Assembly (NCBI GenBank): GCA_004554585.1
Contig: SFLH01000012.1
Coordinates: forward strand, 1-64,000
Source of the DNA: Clostridiales bacterium
GTDB taxonomy: Bacteria > Bacillota > Clostridia > Oscillospirales > Oscillospiraceae
Reading direction: 5' to 3'
DNA length: 64,000 bases
In this document: piece after piece, positions 34,382 to 42,549 of the stretch
Numbering within the stretch: the first letter of the stretch is position 1
Layout: each line of letters starts with the position of its first letter
Made by a program: the position numbers and the translations under genes
Notes under the pieces: model-generated
Told to the model about the DNA's origin: nothing
What the model saw: only the letters and a program-made list of their open reading frames with translations
Database searches by the model: none

Positions 34382-34411
34382 AAAAAAGCGCCGCATCCGC
34401 GGCGCTTTTTT
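34382..34411 (-). terminator. Terminator of HPr gene
   Basis: A perfect 13-bp stem AAAAAAGCGCCGC / GCGGCGCTTTTTT with loop ATCC. Confidence 0.9.
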
Positions 34412-34427
34412 GGCGGCTTTTGTCGGC

Positions 34428-34691
34428 TCAGTCAGCGAAGTCAGAGCTGATGAGCTCTACCAGGGCATCCACGGCGTCCTTCTCATCGGTGCCGTCGGCA
34501 ATGAGGTCGATGGTGCTGCCCTTGATAATACCCAGGGAGAGGACACCCAGCAGGCTCTTTGCATTGACGCGCTGCTCGTCCTTCTCCACCCAAATGGTGC
34601 TCTTAAACTCGTTGGCCTTCTGAATAAAGAAGGTGGCAGGTCTGGCGTGGAGGCCGACCTGATTGTTGACCGTTGCCTGCTTAATATACAT
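34428..34691 (-). CDS. ptsH: Phosphocarrier protein HPr
   Basis: 87 residues, standard length. The phosphorylation site His15 is in VGLHARPA and the regulatory Ser46 is in KSLLGVLSLG, so both the PTS role and HPr-kinase control of carbon catabolite repression are possible. It is monocistronic between a strong promoter and terminator, away from ptsI. The preceding sequence GGGAGGGAC gives the ribosome site. Confidence 0.95.
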   Translation of the reverse strand: MYIKQATVNNQVGLHARPATFFIQKANEFKSTIWVEKDEQRVNAKSLLGVLSLGIIKGSTIDLIADGTDEKDAVDALVELISSDFAD

Positions 34692-34731
34692 AATAGTCCC
34701 TCCCGAATTCTTTCCCTAAAATGCTACTATA

Positions 34732-34760
34732 AGGATAGCAAATTTCACTGTTTCCGTCAA
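34732..34760 (-). promoter_or_regulatory. Promoter of HPr gene
   Basis: TTGACG (34760-34755), a 17-bp spacer, and TATCCT (34737-34732). Confidence 0.82.
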
Positions 34761-34843
34761 TGCCAATTTTCATGGCAATCCACAGAATTTACCTAGTTTT
34801 TTCGGCCCTTTCCCTTACAGTTTTCATGGGAGCCCCAGATTTC

Positions 34844-37219
34844 TCACTTGAGCTCCACAATGGTCACGCCATCCTCGCCCTCGCCATAGCGGCCCAGGCG
34901 GAAGGAGGCCACGCCCTTGCACCGTTTCAGGTAGGCGTGCACCGCCTTGCGCACCGCACCGGTGCCCTTGCCGTGGATGACGGTGACCTGGGTGAGGTTG
35001 CTGACGATGGCCCGGTCGATGAACTGGCTCAGGGTGAGCTCGGCCTCGTCGGTGGTCATGCCCCGCAGGTCCACCTCGGCCTTGGCCCCCAGGGAGCGCA
35101 GCTTGTGCTCCGTGCGGCGGATGTACTGGCGGGCTGCCTTTTGGGTCTGGGTCTCCCCCTCTACCACTCGGACCTCCTCCTGCTTGGCGGTGATGCGCAG
35201 AATGCCCGCCTGGAGCTGGAGGACGCCGTCCTTGTTCACCGATAGGACAGTACCCTGAGTGCCCGTTTTGAGGATGGTCACCGTGTCTCCCTTCTTGGCC
35301 GGCCGGAGCATGGGGGGCGGGGCGGCCTGTTCCGGGGCGCCCAGCTTGCCCTCGGCCTGGTTGAGCCGATGGCGCAGCTGCGCCCGCTGGTCGTTGACCG
35401 CCTGCCAGTTCTGCTCCTTCTGAGCCTTTTTGCGCATATCGCCCAGTTCCCGGAAGACCTCGTCGGCGGCCCGGCGGGCCTCCTCGATGATCTCCCGGGC
35501 CTCGGCCTTGGCCCGGGCCTCGTTCTTCTCCTTCTCCTTTTGCAGAGAGTCCCGGTACTCCTGTGCCTTGGCGGCGGCCTGCTCCATCTCCAAACGGAGC
35601 TGGGCGGCCTGGCGCTGCTCCTTCTCCATCTCCTGGCGCTGCTGGTCCAGCTGGGTCAGCACGTCTTCAAAGCGGATGTTCTCGGCGCTGACCCGGGCGT
35701 TGGCCTGCTGGATGATCTCCTCGGGCAGCCCCAGGCGCTTGGAGATGGCAAAGGCGTTGGATTTGCCGGGGATGCCCACCAGCAGACGGTAGGTGGGCGC
35801 CAGGGTCTCCACGTCAAACTCGCAGGAGGCGTTCTCCACCCCGGGGGTGGTCATGGCATACACCTTCAGCTCGGCGTAGTGGGTGGTGGCGGCCACCAGG
35901 GCCCCCAGGCCCCGGGCGTGCTCGATGATGGCGGCGGCCAGGGCAGCCCCCTCCACGGGGTCGGTGCCGCCCCCCAGCTCGTCGAAGAGGATGAGGGTCT
36001 CCTGGTCGGTCTCGGAGAGCATGCCCACGATGTTGCTCATGTGGGAGGAGAAGGTGGACAGGGACTGAGCGATGGACTGCTCGTCGCCGATGTCCGCCAG
36101 CACCCGCCGGCAAACCTTGATGGTGCTGCCGTCCCCGGCGGGGATGTGCAGGCCGCACTGGGCCATGAGGGTGAGCAGGCCGATGGTCTTTAAGGTCACC
36201 GTCTTGCCGCCGGTGTTGGGGCCGGTGATGACCAGGGTGTCGAAGTTCTCCCCCAGTTCCAGGTCATTGGCCACGGCGGTCTTGCGGTCCAGCAGAGGGT
36301 GCCGGGCCCGGCGCAGGCGCAGGCCCTTCCGGGACAGGCCGGGGGCCATGGCACCCATGCGGTCGGAGAGCTTGGCCCGGGCGAAGATGGTGTCCAGGCG
36401 GATGAGCAGGTCGTAGTTCAGGGTGATGTCCTCCCGGAAGGAGGCCGCCTCGGCAGACAGCTCCGCCAGGATACGGTCGATCTCTTTCTCTTCCTTGGCC
36501 TGAAGCTCCCGCAGCTCGTTGTTGGCCTTCACCACTCCCATGGGCTCGATGAAAAAGGTGGAGCCCGAGCCGGACAGATCGTGGACCAGGCCGGGAATCT
36601 CGTTTTTAAACTCCGACTTCACCGGAACCACGTACCGGCCCGAGCGCTGGGTGATGATGCTTTCTTGAAGGTACTTGGCCTGGGAGGAGGAGATGATCCG
36701 CTGGAGGATGTCCCGCACCTTGCTCTCGGTGGCCCGCATGTGCCGGCGGATGGAGGCCAGCTCCGGGCTGGCCGCGTCGGCGATCTCCCCTTCCCCCACG
36801 ATAGAACCGGTGATCTTGTCCTCCAGGAACCGGTTGGGGTGCAGAGCGTGGAAAAAGACGTCGATAGGGGTCTTCTCCCCCTCGTCCCCGGCGCCGTAGT
36901 CCTTGGCCGACCGGGCGGCGGCCAGCACGGCGGCGATGTCCAGCAGCTCCCGGGTGTTCAGGCTGCCGCCCATGTCTGCCCGCTGCAGGGAGCCTGCCAC
37001 CGGCCGGATGCCGGTGAAAGAGGGGCTGCCCCGCAGGACCATCTTTTCCACGGCGGCGGTGGTCTCTTTTAGCAAGCGCTCCACTTCCTCCGGGTCGGTC
37101 TCCGGGCGCAGGGCCAGAGCCCGCTCCTTCCCCTCCTGGGTCACCGCCTGGTCGGCCAGCAGGGCCAGGACGCGGGGCAGTTCCAGGGTCTCAATGGATT
37201 TTTCAAACAGATCCGCCAT
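34844..37219 (-). CDS. mutS2: MutS2 endonuclease / ribosome-splitting ATPase
   Basis: 791 residues from ATG 37219 after AAGGAGGG. Helical core, then an ABC-type ATPase with Walker A TGPNTGGKTVTLK, signature region STFSSHMSNI, Walker B LILFDELGGGTDP and ATTHYAELK. A long coiled coil (about 515-620, QRQEMEKEQRQAAQL) and a C-terminal Smr domain (DLRGMTTDEAE, VIHGKGTGAVRKAV) follow. In Bacillus MutS2 splits collided ribosomes for quality control; recombination suppression is the older proposal. Confidence 0.95.
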   Translation of the reverse strand: MADLFEKSIETLELPRVLALLADQAVTQEGKERALALRPETDPEEVERLLKETTAAVEKMVLRGSPSFTGIRPVAGSLQRADMGGSLNTRELLDIAAVLAAARSAKDYGAGDEGEKTPIDVFFHALHPNRFLEDKITGSIVGEGEIADAASPELASIRRHMRATESKVRDILQRIISSSQAKYLQESIITQRSGRYVVPVKSEFKNEIPGLVHDLSGSGSTFFIEPMGVVKANNELRELQAKEEKEIDRILAELSAEAASFREDITLNYDLLIRLDTIFARAKLSDRMGAMAPGLSRKGLRLRRARHPLLDRKTAVANDLELGENFDTLVITGPNTGGKTVTLKTIGLLTLMAQCGLHIPAGDGSTIKVCRRVLADIGDEQSIAQSLSTFSSHMSNIVGMLSETDQETLILFDELGGGTDPVEGAALAAAIIEHARGLGALVAATTHYAELKVYAMTTPGVENASCEFDVETLAPTYRLLVGIPGKSNAFAISKRLGLPEEIIQQANARVSAENIRFEDVLTQLDQQRQEMEKEQRQAAQLRLEMEQAAAKAQEYRDSLQKEKEKNEARAKAEAREIIEEARRAADEVFRELGDMRKKAQKEQNWQAVNDQRAQLRHRLNQAEGKLGAPEQAAPPPMLRPAKKGDTVTILKTGTQGTVLSVNKDGVLQLQAGILRITAKQEEVRVVEGETQTQKAARQYIRRTEHKLRSLGAKAEVDLRGMTTDEAELTLSQFIDRAIVSNLTQVTVIHGKGTGAVRKAVHAYLKRCKGVASFRLGRYGEGEDGVTIVELK

Positions 37220-37283
37220 GGGATCCCTCCTTCGTCTTTCTTGCTTCTCTCTCCCCCGCCGGTACGGCGGGGCCGGGGGACGC

Positions 37284-38033
37284 TTAAGGCGTTTGGAAAA
37301 AGGCCTTGGCCAGGTCCAGGACCTGCTGGGCCTCCCCCTCCCCCATCAGGGGGTGCTCCCCCTGGGGCAATTCCGTCAGGGCCGCCCCGAAGGTCTGGGC
37401 GAACCGCCGGGGACCCGCCACGGGCACCACGGCGTCCAGGGTGCCGTGGACCATGGCCAGCTGGGCCAGGTCCTGCCGCCACTGGGCGAACACATTCCCC
37501 TGGGCCAGGTCCTGAAGAAAGTCCCGGGTCACCCGCATCTCCCGCACGTAGTCGTAGTCAGGGACGAAATATCCCTGCCGATCCAGGTCCGCCCTGGCCC
37601 GGTCGTCCAGCCAGGAATCCACCAGGTCAGGCATGGTCACCGCTGCCGCCCGGAGGAAGGCCCGGGCATCCGGCCGGGGGTCCCGGGCCAGCCGCAGCAG
37701 GGTAATATAGGCCCCAAAGCTGGAGGCGAAGTAGCGGATCTTCGTCTGGGGAGCCTGGGCCCAAATGGCTTGCTCCACCGTCTCCAAATCGTCAATGCAG
37801 AAAGGGACCCGCAGGCCCTCCTGCCACACGGGGCTGTCGCCGTGGGCGGGGAAATCAAAGCGGACCACCCCCATCCCCAGTGGGGGCAGGGCGGCGGCCA
37901 CCATCTGGGCCATGGGGCTGTCTTTGCTGCTGCCAAAGCCGTGGCAGACAATGACCACTTGCTGCTCTCCCTGCCAGTCCCATCGGCAGGGAATGGCATA
38001 GCCGTGCCGGCTGCGCAAGTTCTCCTGGGGCAT
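37284..38033 (-). CDS. Alpha/beta hydrolase (serine aminopeptidase/esterase type)
   Basis: 249 residues from ATG 38033, chosen for AAAGGAGG 8 bases upstream; the frame is open much further upstream but without a start signal. The fold shows VVIVCHGFGSSKDSPM (oxyanion region), VVRFDFPAHGDSP, nucleophile in ASSFGAY (GxSxG replaced by A-S-S-F-G, so the expected Ser has an atypical elbow), acid near GTLDAVVPV and the final His in QGEHPLMG. Substrate unknown; family members include acyl esterases and peptidases. It is 64 bases upstream of mutS2. Confidence 0.82.
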   Translation of the reverse strand: MPQENLRSRHGYAIPCRWDWQGEQQVVIVCHGFGSSKDSPMAQMVAAALPPLGMGVVRFDFPAHGDSPVWQEGLRVPFCIDDLETVEQAIWAQAPQTKIRYFASSFGAYITLLRLARDPRPDARAFLRAAAVTMPDLVDSWLDDRARADLDRQGYFVPDYDYVREMRVTRDFLQDLAQGNVFAQWRQDLAQLAMVHGTLDAVVPVAGPRRFAQTFGAALTELPQGEHPLMGEGEAQQVLDLAKAFFQTP

Positions 38034-38056
38034 GGTACCCGCCTCCTTTTTTCTTT

Positions 38057-38085
38057 CATTTTGGCACACCGCCGCCCCGCCGTCA
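38057..38085 (-). promoter_or_regulatory. Promoter of alpha/beta hydrolase gene
   Basis: TTGACG (38085-38080), a 17-bp spacer, and CAAAAT (38062-38057). It may also serve mutS2. Confidence 0.55.
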
Positions 38086-38113
38086 AGGGGGAGGAAATTT
38101 CCCTGGGAAAAAA

Positions 38114-38142
38114 TTGACACCCCCCCAGAAGTGTGGTATGAT
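38114..38142 (+). promoter_or_regulatory. Promoter of ferritin gene
   Basis: TTGACA (38114-38119), a 17-bp spacer, and TATGAT (38137-38142). The leader is about 95 nt. Confidence 0.85.
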
Positions 38143-38243
38143 TTACCCGAAAATATGGATGCTGTGGTTTCTGCGGCAAAGGGAAACATTCCTCTTTGGC
38201 GCATAAAATAAAAAAGCAAAATCACACAGAAAGGACGTTTGCT

Positions 38244-38756
38244 ATGCTGAAGAAAGAAGTCGCTGACCTGTTGGAGCAGCAGATCAACAAGGAACTCTAC
38301 TCCGCCTATCTGTACCTGGATATGTCCAACTATTATTATGATAAGAACCTGGATGGGTTCGGCAACTGGTTCAAGATCCAGGCCCAGGAGGAGCGTGACC
38401 ACGCCATGCTTTTCCTGACCTATCTGCAGAACAACGACGTCTGCCCCAAGCTGGGTGCCATCGACGCCCCCGACAAGGTCTACAACTCCTTCCGGGACCC
38501 CCTGGCTGAGGCCCTGGCCCACGAGCAGTATGTCACTTCCCTCATCAACGCCATCTATGCCGAGGCCATGAAGGCCAATGACTTCCGTACCCTGCAGTTC
38601 CTGGACTGGTTCGTCAAGGAGCAGGGCGAGGAAGAGAAGAATAGCAGCGACCTGCTGGGCCGCTTCGACCTGTTCGGCTCTGACGCCAAGAGCCTGTACG
38701 CTTTGGACGCCGAGATGGGCGCCCGGACCTACTCCGCTCCCTCTCTGGTGCTGTAA
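38244..38756 (+). CDS. ftnA: Bacterial non-heme ferritin
   Basis: 170 residues from ATG 38244, 10 bases after AAAGGA. A four-helix bundle with diiron ferroxidase ligands: Glu in KELYSAYLYLDM, the ExxH of QEERDHAMLFL, Glu in AEALAHEQYV and the Gln/Glu of VKEQGEEEKN. It stores iron as ferrihydrite and protects an anaerobe from iron-driven oxidative stress. Monocistronic. Confidence 0.95.
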   Translation: MLKKEVADLLEQQINKELYSAYLYLDMSNYYYDKNLDGFGNWFKIQAQEERDHAMLFLTYLQNNDVCPKLGAIDAPDKVYNSFRDPLAEALAHEQYVTSLINAIYAEAMKANDFRTLQFLDWFVKEQGEEEKNSSDLLGRFDLFGSDAKSLYALDAEMGARTYSAPSLVL

Positions 38757-38773
38757 TTTCAAAGACCTCTTTC

Positions 38774-38807
38774 GCCGGCGTGACCCGAATGGTCACGCCG
38801 GCTTTTT
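38774..38807 (+). terminator. Terminator of ferritin gene
   Basis: A 12-bp stem GCCGGCGTGACC / GGTCACGCCGGC with TTTTT. Confidence 0.92.
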
Positions 38808-38813
38808 CCTGCC

Positions 38814-38850
38814 AAAAAGCCCCTGCCGGACCCAGTGGGCCGGCAGGGGC
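38814..38850 (-). terminator. Terminator of SPFH-NfeD operon
   Basis: On the minus strand GCCCCTGCCGG / CCGGCAGGGGC is followed by TTTTT (38818-38814). Confidence 0.88.
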
Positions 38851-38867
38851 GACGTGCAAAAGGGTTT

Positions 38868-39812
38868 TTAAGGTTTGGGAGGCTGGGCCGGGGTGGCGGG
38901 CTTGCCGCCGGTCTCGGGCCGCTTGACCGTCTCGAAGATTCCCTCGGCCAGGCCGGCCAGACCCTGGATCTCCGAGGGGATGATGATCTTGGTGGCCCGG
39001 CCGTTGGCCGCGGCCTGGAAGGCCTCCAGGGCCTTGATCTTGATGACCCCGTCGGCGGGGTTGGCGTCATTGAGGAGCTTCAGGGCATCTGCCATGGCCT
39101 CGTTGACCTTGAGGATGGCGGCGGCTTCAGCCTCGGCCTCCATGATCCGGGCCTGCTTCTCGCCGTCGGCCCGGAGGATGCGGGATTCCTTCTCACCTTC
39201 GGCCACCAGAATCTGGCTTTGCTTCTGCCCTTCGGCCTGGAGGATCTGCTCCCGGCGCTCCCGCTCGGCCCGCATCTGCTTCTCCATGGCGTTCTGGATG
39301 TCCTTGGGGGGCAGGATGTTCTTCAGCTCCACCCGGTTGACCTTGATGCCCCAGGGGTCGGTGGCCTCGTCCAGGATGGCCCGCATGCGGGCATTGATGA
39401 TGTCTCGGGAGGTCAGGGACTGATCCAGCTCCAGCTCGCCGATGATGTTCCGCAGGGTGGTGGCAGTGAGGTTTTCAATGGCGTTCATGGGGTTTTCCAC
39501 CCCGTAGGCGTAGAGCTTGGGGTCGGTGACCTGGAAATAGAGGACGGTATCGATCTGCATGGTCACGTTGTCCTTGGTGATCACCGGCTGAGGCGGGAAG
39601 TCGGCCACCTGCTCCTTCAGGGAGATCACTTTCAGGATGCGGTCGATGAAGGGAATCTTAAAATGCAGGCCCACACTCCACACAGTGTGGAAGGCGCCCA
39701 GACGCTCAATGACATAGGCCTTGGACTGCTGGACCACCCGGATGCACCGGGCCAGAATCACCAGGACAATGACAATAAAGATGATCAAAACGATCCTTGT
39801 TACCAAATCCAT
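38868..39812 (-). CDS. SPFH/Band 7 membrane protein (QmcA/stomatin-like)
   Basis: 314 residues. One N-terminal membrane helix (IVLIIFIVIVLVIL), then the SPFH domain (about 25-180: YVIERLGAFHTVWSVGLHF, VTKDNVTMQIDTVLYFQV), a charged coiled coil (about 180-240) and a Pro-rich tail (PATPAQPPKP). It scaffolds membrane microdomains. It follows the NfeD gene by 34 bases; the pairing is typical and suggests a functional partnership. Confidence 0.92.
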   Translation of the reverse strand: MDLVTRIVLIIFIVIVLVILARCIRVVQQSKAYVIERLGAFHTVWSVGLHFKIPFIDRILKVISLKEQVADFPPQPVITKDNVTMQIDTVLYFQVTDPKLYAYGVENPMNAIENLTATTLRNIIGELELDQSLTSRDIINARMRAILDEATDPWGIKVNRVELKNILPPKDIQNAMEKQMRAERERREQILQAEGQKQSQILVAEGEKESRILRADGEKQARIMEAEAEAAAILKVNEAMADALKLLNDANPADGVIKIKALEAFQAAANGRATKIIIPSEIQGLAGLAEGIFETVKRPETGGKPATPAQPPKP

Positions 39813-39846
39813 AGAGGTACCATTCCTTTCTCTCTCCAGAAAAATC

Positions 39847-40302
39847 TCAAGGAGAGGACGGGGTGTGTTCGGCTTCCTGAAGAGACACGATGGCTTTGAC
39901 GCCCTCGATCCGGTCCACCCGGACCCGGGCGCCCACAGGGATAATCTCCTGGCTGGCAGCGCGCGCTGTCCAGACCACGCCGCCGATCTTCACCTGCCCT
40001 TTGGCCCGCAGGTTGTCGATCTCCTGGACCACCACGCCTTCCTGCTCTAAGATCCGATCCGCGTTGGTCTTTTGCAGTTTGGGCTGGAACCATTTTCTGG
40101 CCATGGGGCGGATCAGCGCCATGGCGATCAGGGAGACCACCACGAACAGGCCAATCTGGACAGGCAGGGACGCGCCAACCCAGGCAGAAATCAGCGCCAC
40201 CACACTGCCAGCGCAGAACCAGATGGACACCAGCCCTGCCGTCACCCCCTCGATGACCGCGAAGGCGATGAGCAACACCAACCATAGAATTTGCTCGTTC
40301 AA
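39847..40302 (-). CDS. nfeD: NfeD-like membrane protein
   Basis: 151 residues starting at TTG 40302 (reads MNEQILWL), 8 bases after AAAGGAGG. Two to three membrane helices (about 5-70), then a soluble OB-fold domain (about 80-145: GVVVQEIDNLRAKGQVKIGGVVWTA, with PVGARVRVDRIEG). NfeD proteins associate with SPFH proteins; here nfeD comes first in the operon. Confidence 0.88.
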   Translation of the reverse strand: MNEQILWLVLLIAFAVIEGVTAGLVSIWFCAGSVVALISAWVGASLPVQIGLFVVVSLIAMALIRPMARKWFQPKLQKTNADRILEQEGVVVQEIDNLRAKGQVKIGGVVWTARAASQEIIPVGARVRVDRIEGVKAIVSLQEAEHTPSSP

Positions 40303-40371
40303 ATCCCCTTCCTCCTTTCCGCTGCCTCCGGGGCCGCAGCCACAAGCATGCTTCGTGCTTTCTCTGCCCTC

Positions 40372-40400
40372 ATTCTACCATAGGGAAGATACCCTGACAA
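40372..40400 (-). promoter_or_regulatory. Promoter of nfeD-SPFH operon
   Basis: TTGTCA (40400-40395), a 17-bp spacer, and TAGAAT (40377-40372). Confidence 0.75.
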
Positions 40401-40454
40401 TGGTAATTTCCCTCTTCCAGGCAGAAAGAACTTGGCCAGATTCCCCCATTTCCC

Positions 40455-40483
40455 TTGCAAGGGCTCGGCCCCTTTGTTATACT
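40455..40483 (+). promoter_or_regulatory. Promoter of AI-2E permease gene
   Basis: TTGCAA (40455-40460), a 17-bp spacer, and TATACT (40478-40483). Confidence 0.78.
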
Positions 40484-40572
40484 AAATAATGTATGTGTTT
40501 TTCGCCGAGGTTTTCCCGACGTCCAGGTCCTTTTTTTCCCAACCGCAAACCTGGAAAAGGAGGCGTACCCTT

Positions 40573-41937
40573 TTGAAAATTCCCTTGAAAAAGCTGCTGT
40601 TTTTCAGCGGTTTGATCCTGCTGGCCCTTGTGGTAGTCTTTCTGGTGGTCCAGGCTCTGCTCCATCTGTCTGACCTGGCCGAAGGCATGCGCGGGATCAT
40701 CGGCGCCCTGCGCTCCATCCTGCTGGGCTGCGTGATGGCCTACCTGCTCTACCCCCTTACCCGCTTTTCTGAGCAGTTCCTTCTCTACCACAACGTCAAG
40801 CCCCGGGCGGCCCGAACCCTGTCCACCACCTTTTCCACCCTGGTGCTGCTGGCCCTGCTGGTGTTGTTCGGCTACTTTATCATCCCGCAGCTGGTCTTCA
40901 ATGTTCCCCCCTTGATCCAGAGCCTGCCGGATATGATCAACGAGTTCTCCCAGCGGTTGTCGGATTACCTCACTTCCCACGGCCAATCGGCCCAGATCAT
41001 CACCACCATTTCCGAGAAGATCTCCTCCTCCTTCAACCAATGGCTCCAGGCCGATCCCCTTTCCGCCTTGGTGGACATCGTGGGCCGGGTGGCTTCGGTG
41101 GCCAAGAGCTTGCTCAACTTCATCATCGGCATCATCGTCATGTTCTACCTGCTCATGAGCCGAGACCAGTTCATCGGCCAGGGGAAAAAGATCCTCTTTG
41201 CCGTATGCAAAAAGCGGTCCACCTGCGATGTGATCCTGCGACATCTGCGGGTGATCAACCGCATCTTCAGCGGCTTTGTCTCCGGCAAGCTTCTCGACTC
41301 CCTGATCATCGGCATCATCTGCGGCATCTGCCTATCCCTGCTGAACATGCCCTACGCCATGCTCATCAGCGTCATCGTGGGCATCACCAACATCATCCCC
41401 GTCTTTGGTCCCTTCTTTGGGGCCATCCCCTCGGCCTTCCTCCTGCTGCTCACTGACCCGGGCAAGTGCCTGATCTTTATCATTTTCATCATCATCCTCC
41501 AGCAGGTGGACGGCAACATCATCGGCCCGAAAATTTTGGGGGACTCCACGGGGCTATCCGCCTTTTGGGTCCTGTTCGCCCTGCTGCTGTTCAACCACCT
41601 GATGGGCTTTTGGGGGATGCTGCTGGGGGTGCCCCTGTTCGCCTCCTTCTACTACCTGCTGCGGGAACTCATCAGCAGCCGCTTGCGCCGGAAAAATCTC
41701 CCCTTGGCTACCAAGGACTACGTCAACATTGCCGGCATCGACGACAACGGCACCATCTCCTATCTGCCGCCCCCTGTCATCCAGTTCCGCTCCCTCTTCC
41801 GCGGGGAGGACAGCCTCTGGGCGGCCATCTGCCGGCGGGTACGGGGCATCAAAGCCGATCCCACCAAGGAACCTGGCTCCCCCAAAGAAGACAAGCCCGA
41901 CGACCCATCTGATCCCCCACCACCCTGCGACCTTTGA
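40573..41937 (+). CDS. AI-2E family transporter
   Basis: 454 residues. TTG 40573 is the likely start: AAAAGGAGG (40555-40563) lies 9 bases upstream and the product then begins KIPLKKLLF with a first membrane helix. The upstream ATG (40489) overlaps the promoter region. Eight-helix AI-2E exporter family: an N-terminal hairpin, an extracytoplasmic/amphipathic region (NVPPLIQSLPDMINEF), then the conserved core (GIICGICLSLLNMPYAMLI, NIIPVFGPFFGAIPSAFL, QQVDGNIIGPKIL). The C-terminal ~60 residues are Pro-rich and cytosolic. Substrates vary (autoinducer-2, Na+); it is not predictable here. Confidence 0.88.
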   Translation: MKIPLKKLLFFSGLILLALVVVFLVVQALLHLSDLAEGMRGIIGALRSILLGCVMAYLLYPLTRFSEQFLLYHNVKPRAARTLSTTFSTLVLLALLVLFGYFIIPQLVFNVPPLIQSLPDMINEFSQRLSDYLTSHGQSAQIITTISEKISSSFNQWLQADPLSALVDIVGRVASVAKSLLNFIIGIIVMFYLLMSRDQFIGQGKKILFAVCKKRSTCDVILRHLRVINRIFSGFVSGKLLDSLIIGIICGICLSLLNMPYAMLISVIVGITNIIPVFGPFFGAIPSAFLLLLTDPGKCLIFIIFIIILQQVDGNIIGPKILGDSTGLSAFWVLFALLLFNHLMGFWGMLLGVPLFASFYYLLRELISSRLRRKNLPLATKDYVNIAGIDDNGTISYLPPPVIQFRSLFRGEDSLWAAICRRVRGIKADPTKEPGSPKEDKPDDPSDPPPPCDL

Positions 41938-41955
41938 TCCCCGGAGGTGATCCCT

Positions 41956-42504
41956 ATGCGCAATCGACAGAGTTTTCGCGTGGCATTCTGCGGCGTTTTG
42001 ACTGGCCTGATGGTGGCCGTCATGCTGCTGGGCACCCTGATCCCCAGTGCCACCTACCTGTGTCCTGCCCTGGCGGGCATCCTGCTTATCCCCGTGGTAT
42101 GGGAGCTGGGCGGCAAGGCCGGCGGCCTGGTGTTTGCCGCCGTGTCCCTGCTGAGCCTTTTCCTGGCGCCGGACAAGGAGGCCGCGGTGTTCTTCGTGCT
42201 GCTCTTTGGCTGGTATCCCCTACTGCGGCCCAAGCTCCAGCACCTGCGGAAACTCCCCCTGCGGTGGCTGGTGAAACTGGTACTGTTCAACCTGGCCTTG
42301 GCCGCCATTGCGGCGGTGACCTTTTTCGTGCTGGGCCTGCCCCTTTTCGATGAGCAAGCCCAGGTAGCCGAGAGCCTGCTGCTGGCCGGGATGCTGGTGC
42401 TGGGCAACGTGGCCTTCGTTATCTATGACATTCTTCTGGGCCGGGTGGGCGACCTATATGTCATGCGCCTGCGCCCCAAGCTTTTCCCCCGCCACGTTCC
42501 CTAA
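41956..42504 (+). CDS. Integral membrane protein, ECF S-component-like
   Basis: 182 residues from ATG 41956 after GGAGGTGA (41943-41950). Five or so membrane helices (FRVAFCGVLTGLMVAVMLLG, CPALAGILLIPVVWELGG, then three more) and a short basic end (MRLRPKLFPR). The general pattern resembles substrate-binding S components of ECF transporters or related small membrane proteins, but no diagnostic motif is seen. It is 18 bases after the AI-2E permease, so co-transcribed. Confidence 0.65.
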   Translation: MRNRQSFRVAFCGVLTGLMVAVMLLGTLIPSATYLCPALAGILLIPVVWELGGKAGGLVFAAVSLLSLFLAPDKEAAVFFVLLFGWYPLLRPKLQHLRKLPLRWLVKLVLFNLALAAIAAVTFFVLGLPLFDEQAQVAESLLLAGMLVLGNVAFVIYDILLGRVGDLYVMRLRPKLFPRHVP

Positions 42505-42549
42505 TTGCCCTGAAAAAGACAGAAAAGAAAGATAGACAAGAGGTTTTTC

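Noticed and set aside
38034..38762. Upstream extension of the alpha/beta hydrolase frame through the ferritin locus
   Set aside because: A strong ribosome site fixes the start at 38033; the extension is antisense to ferritin and has no similarity.
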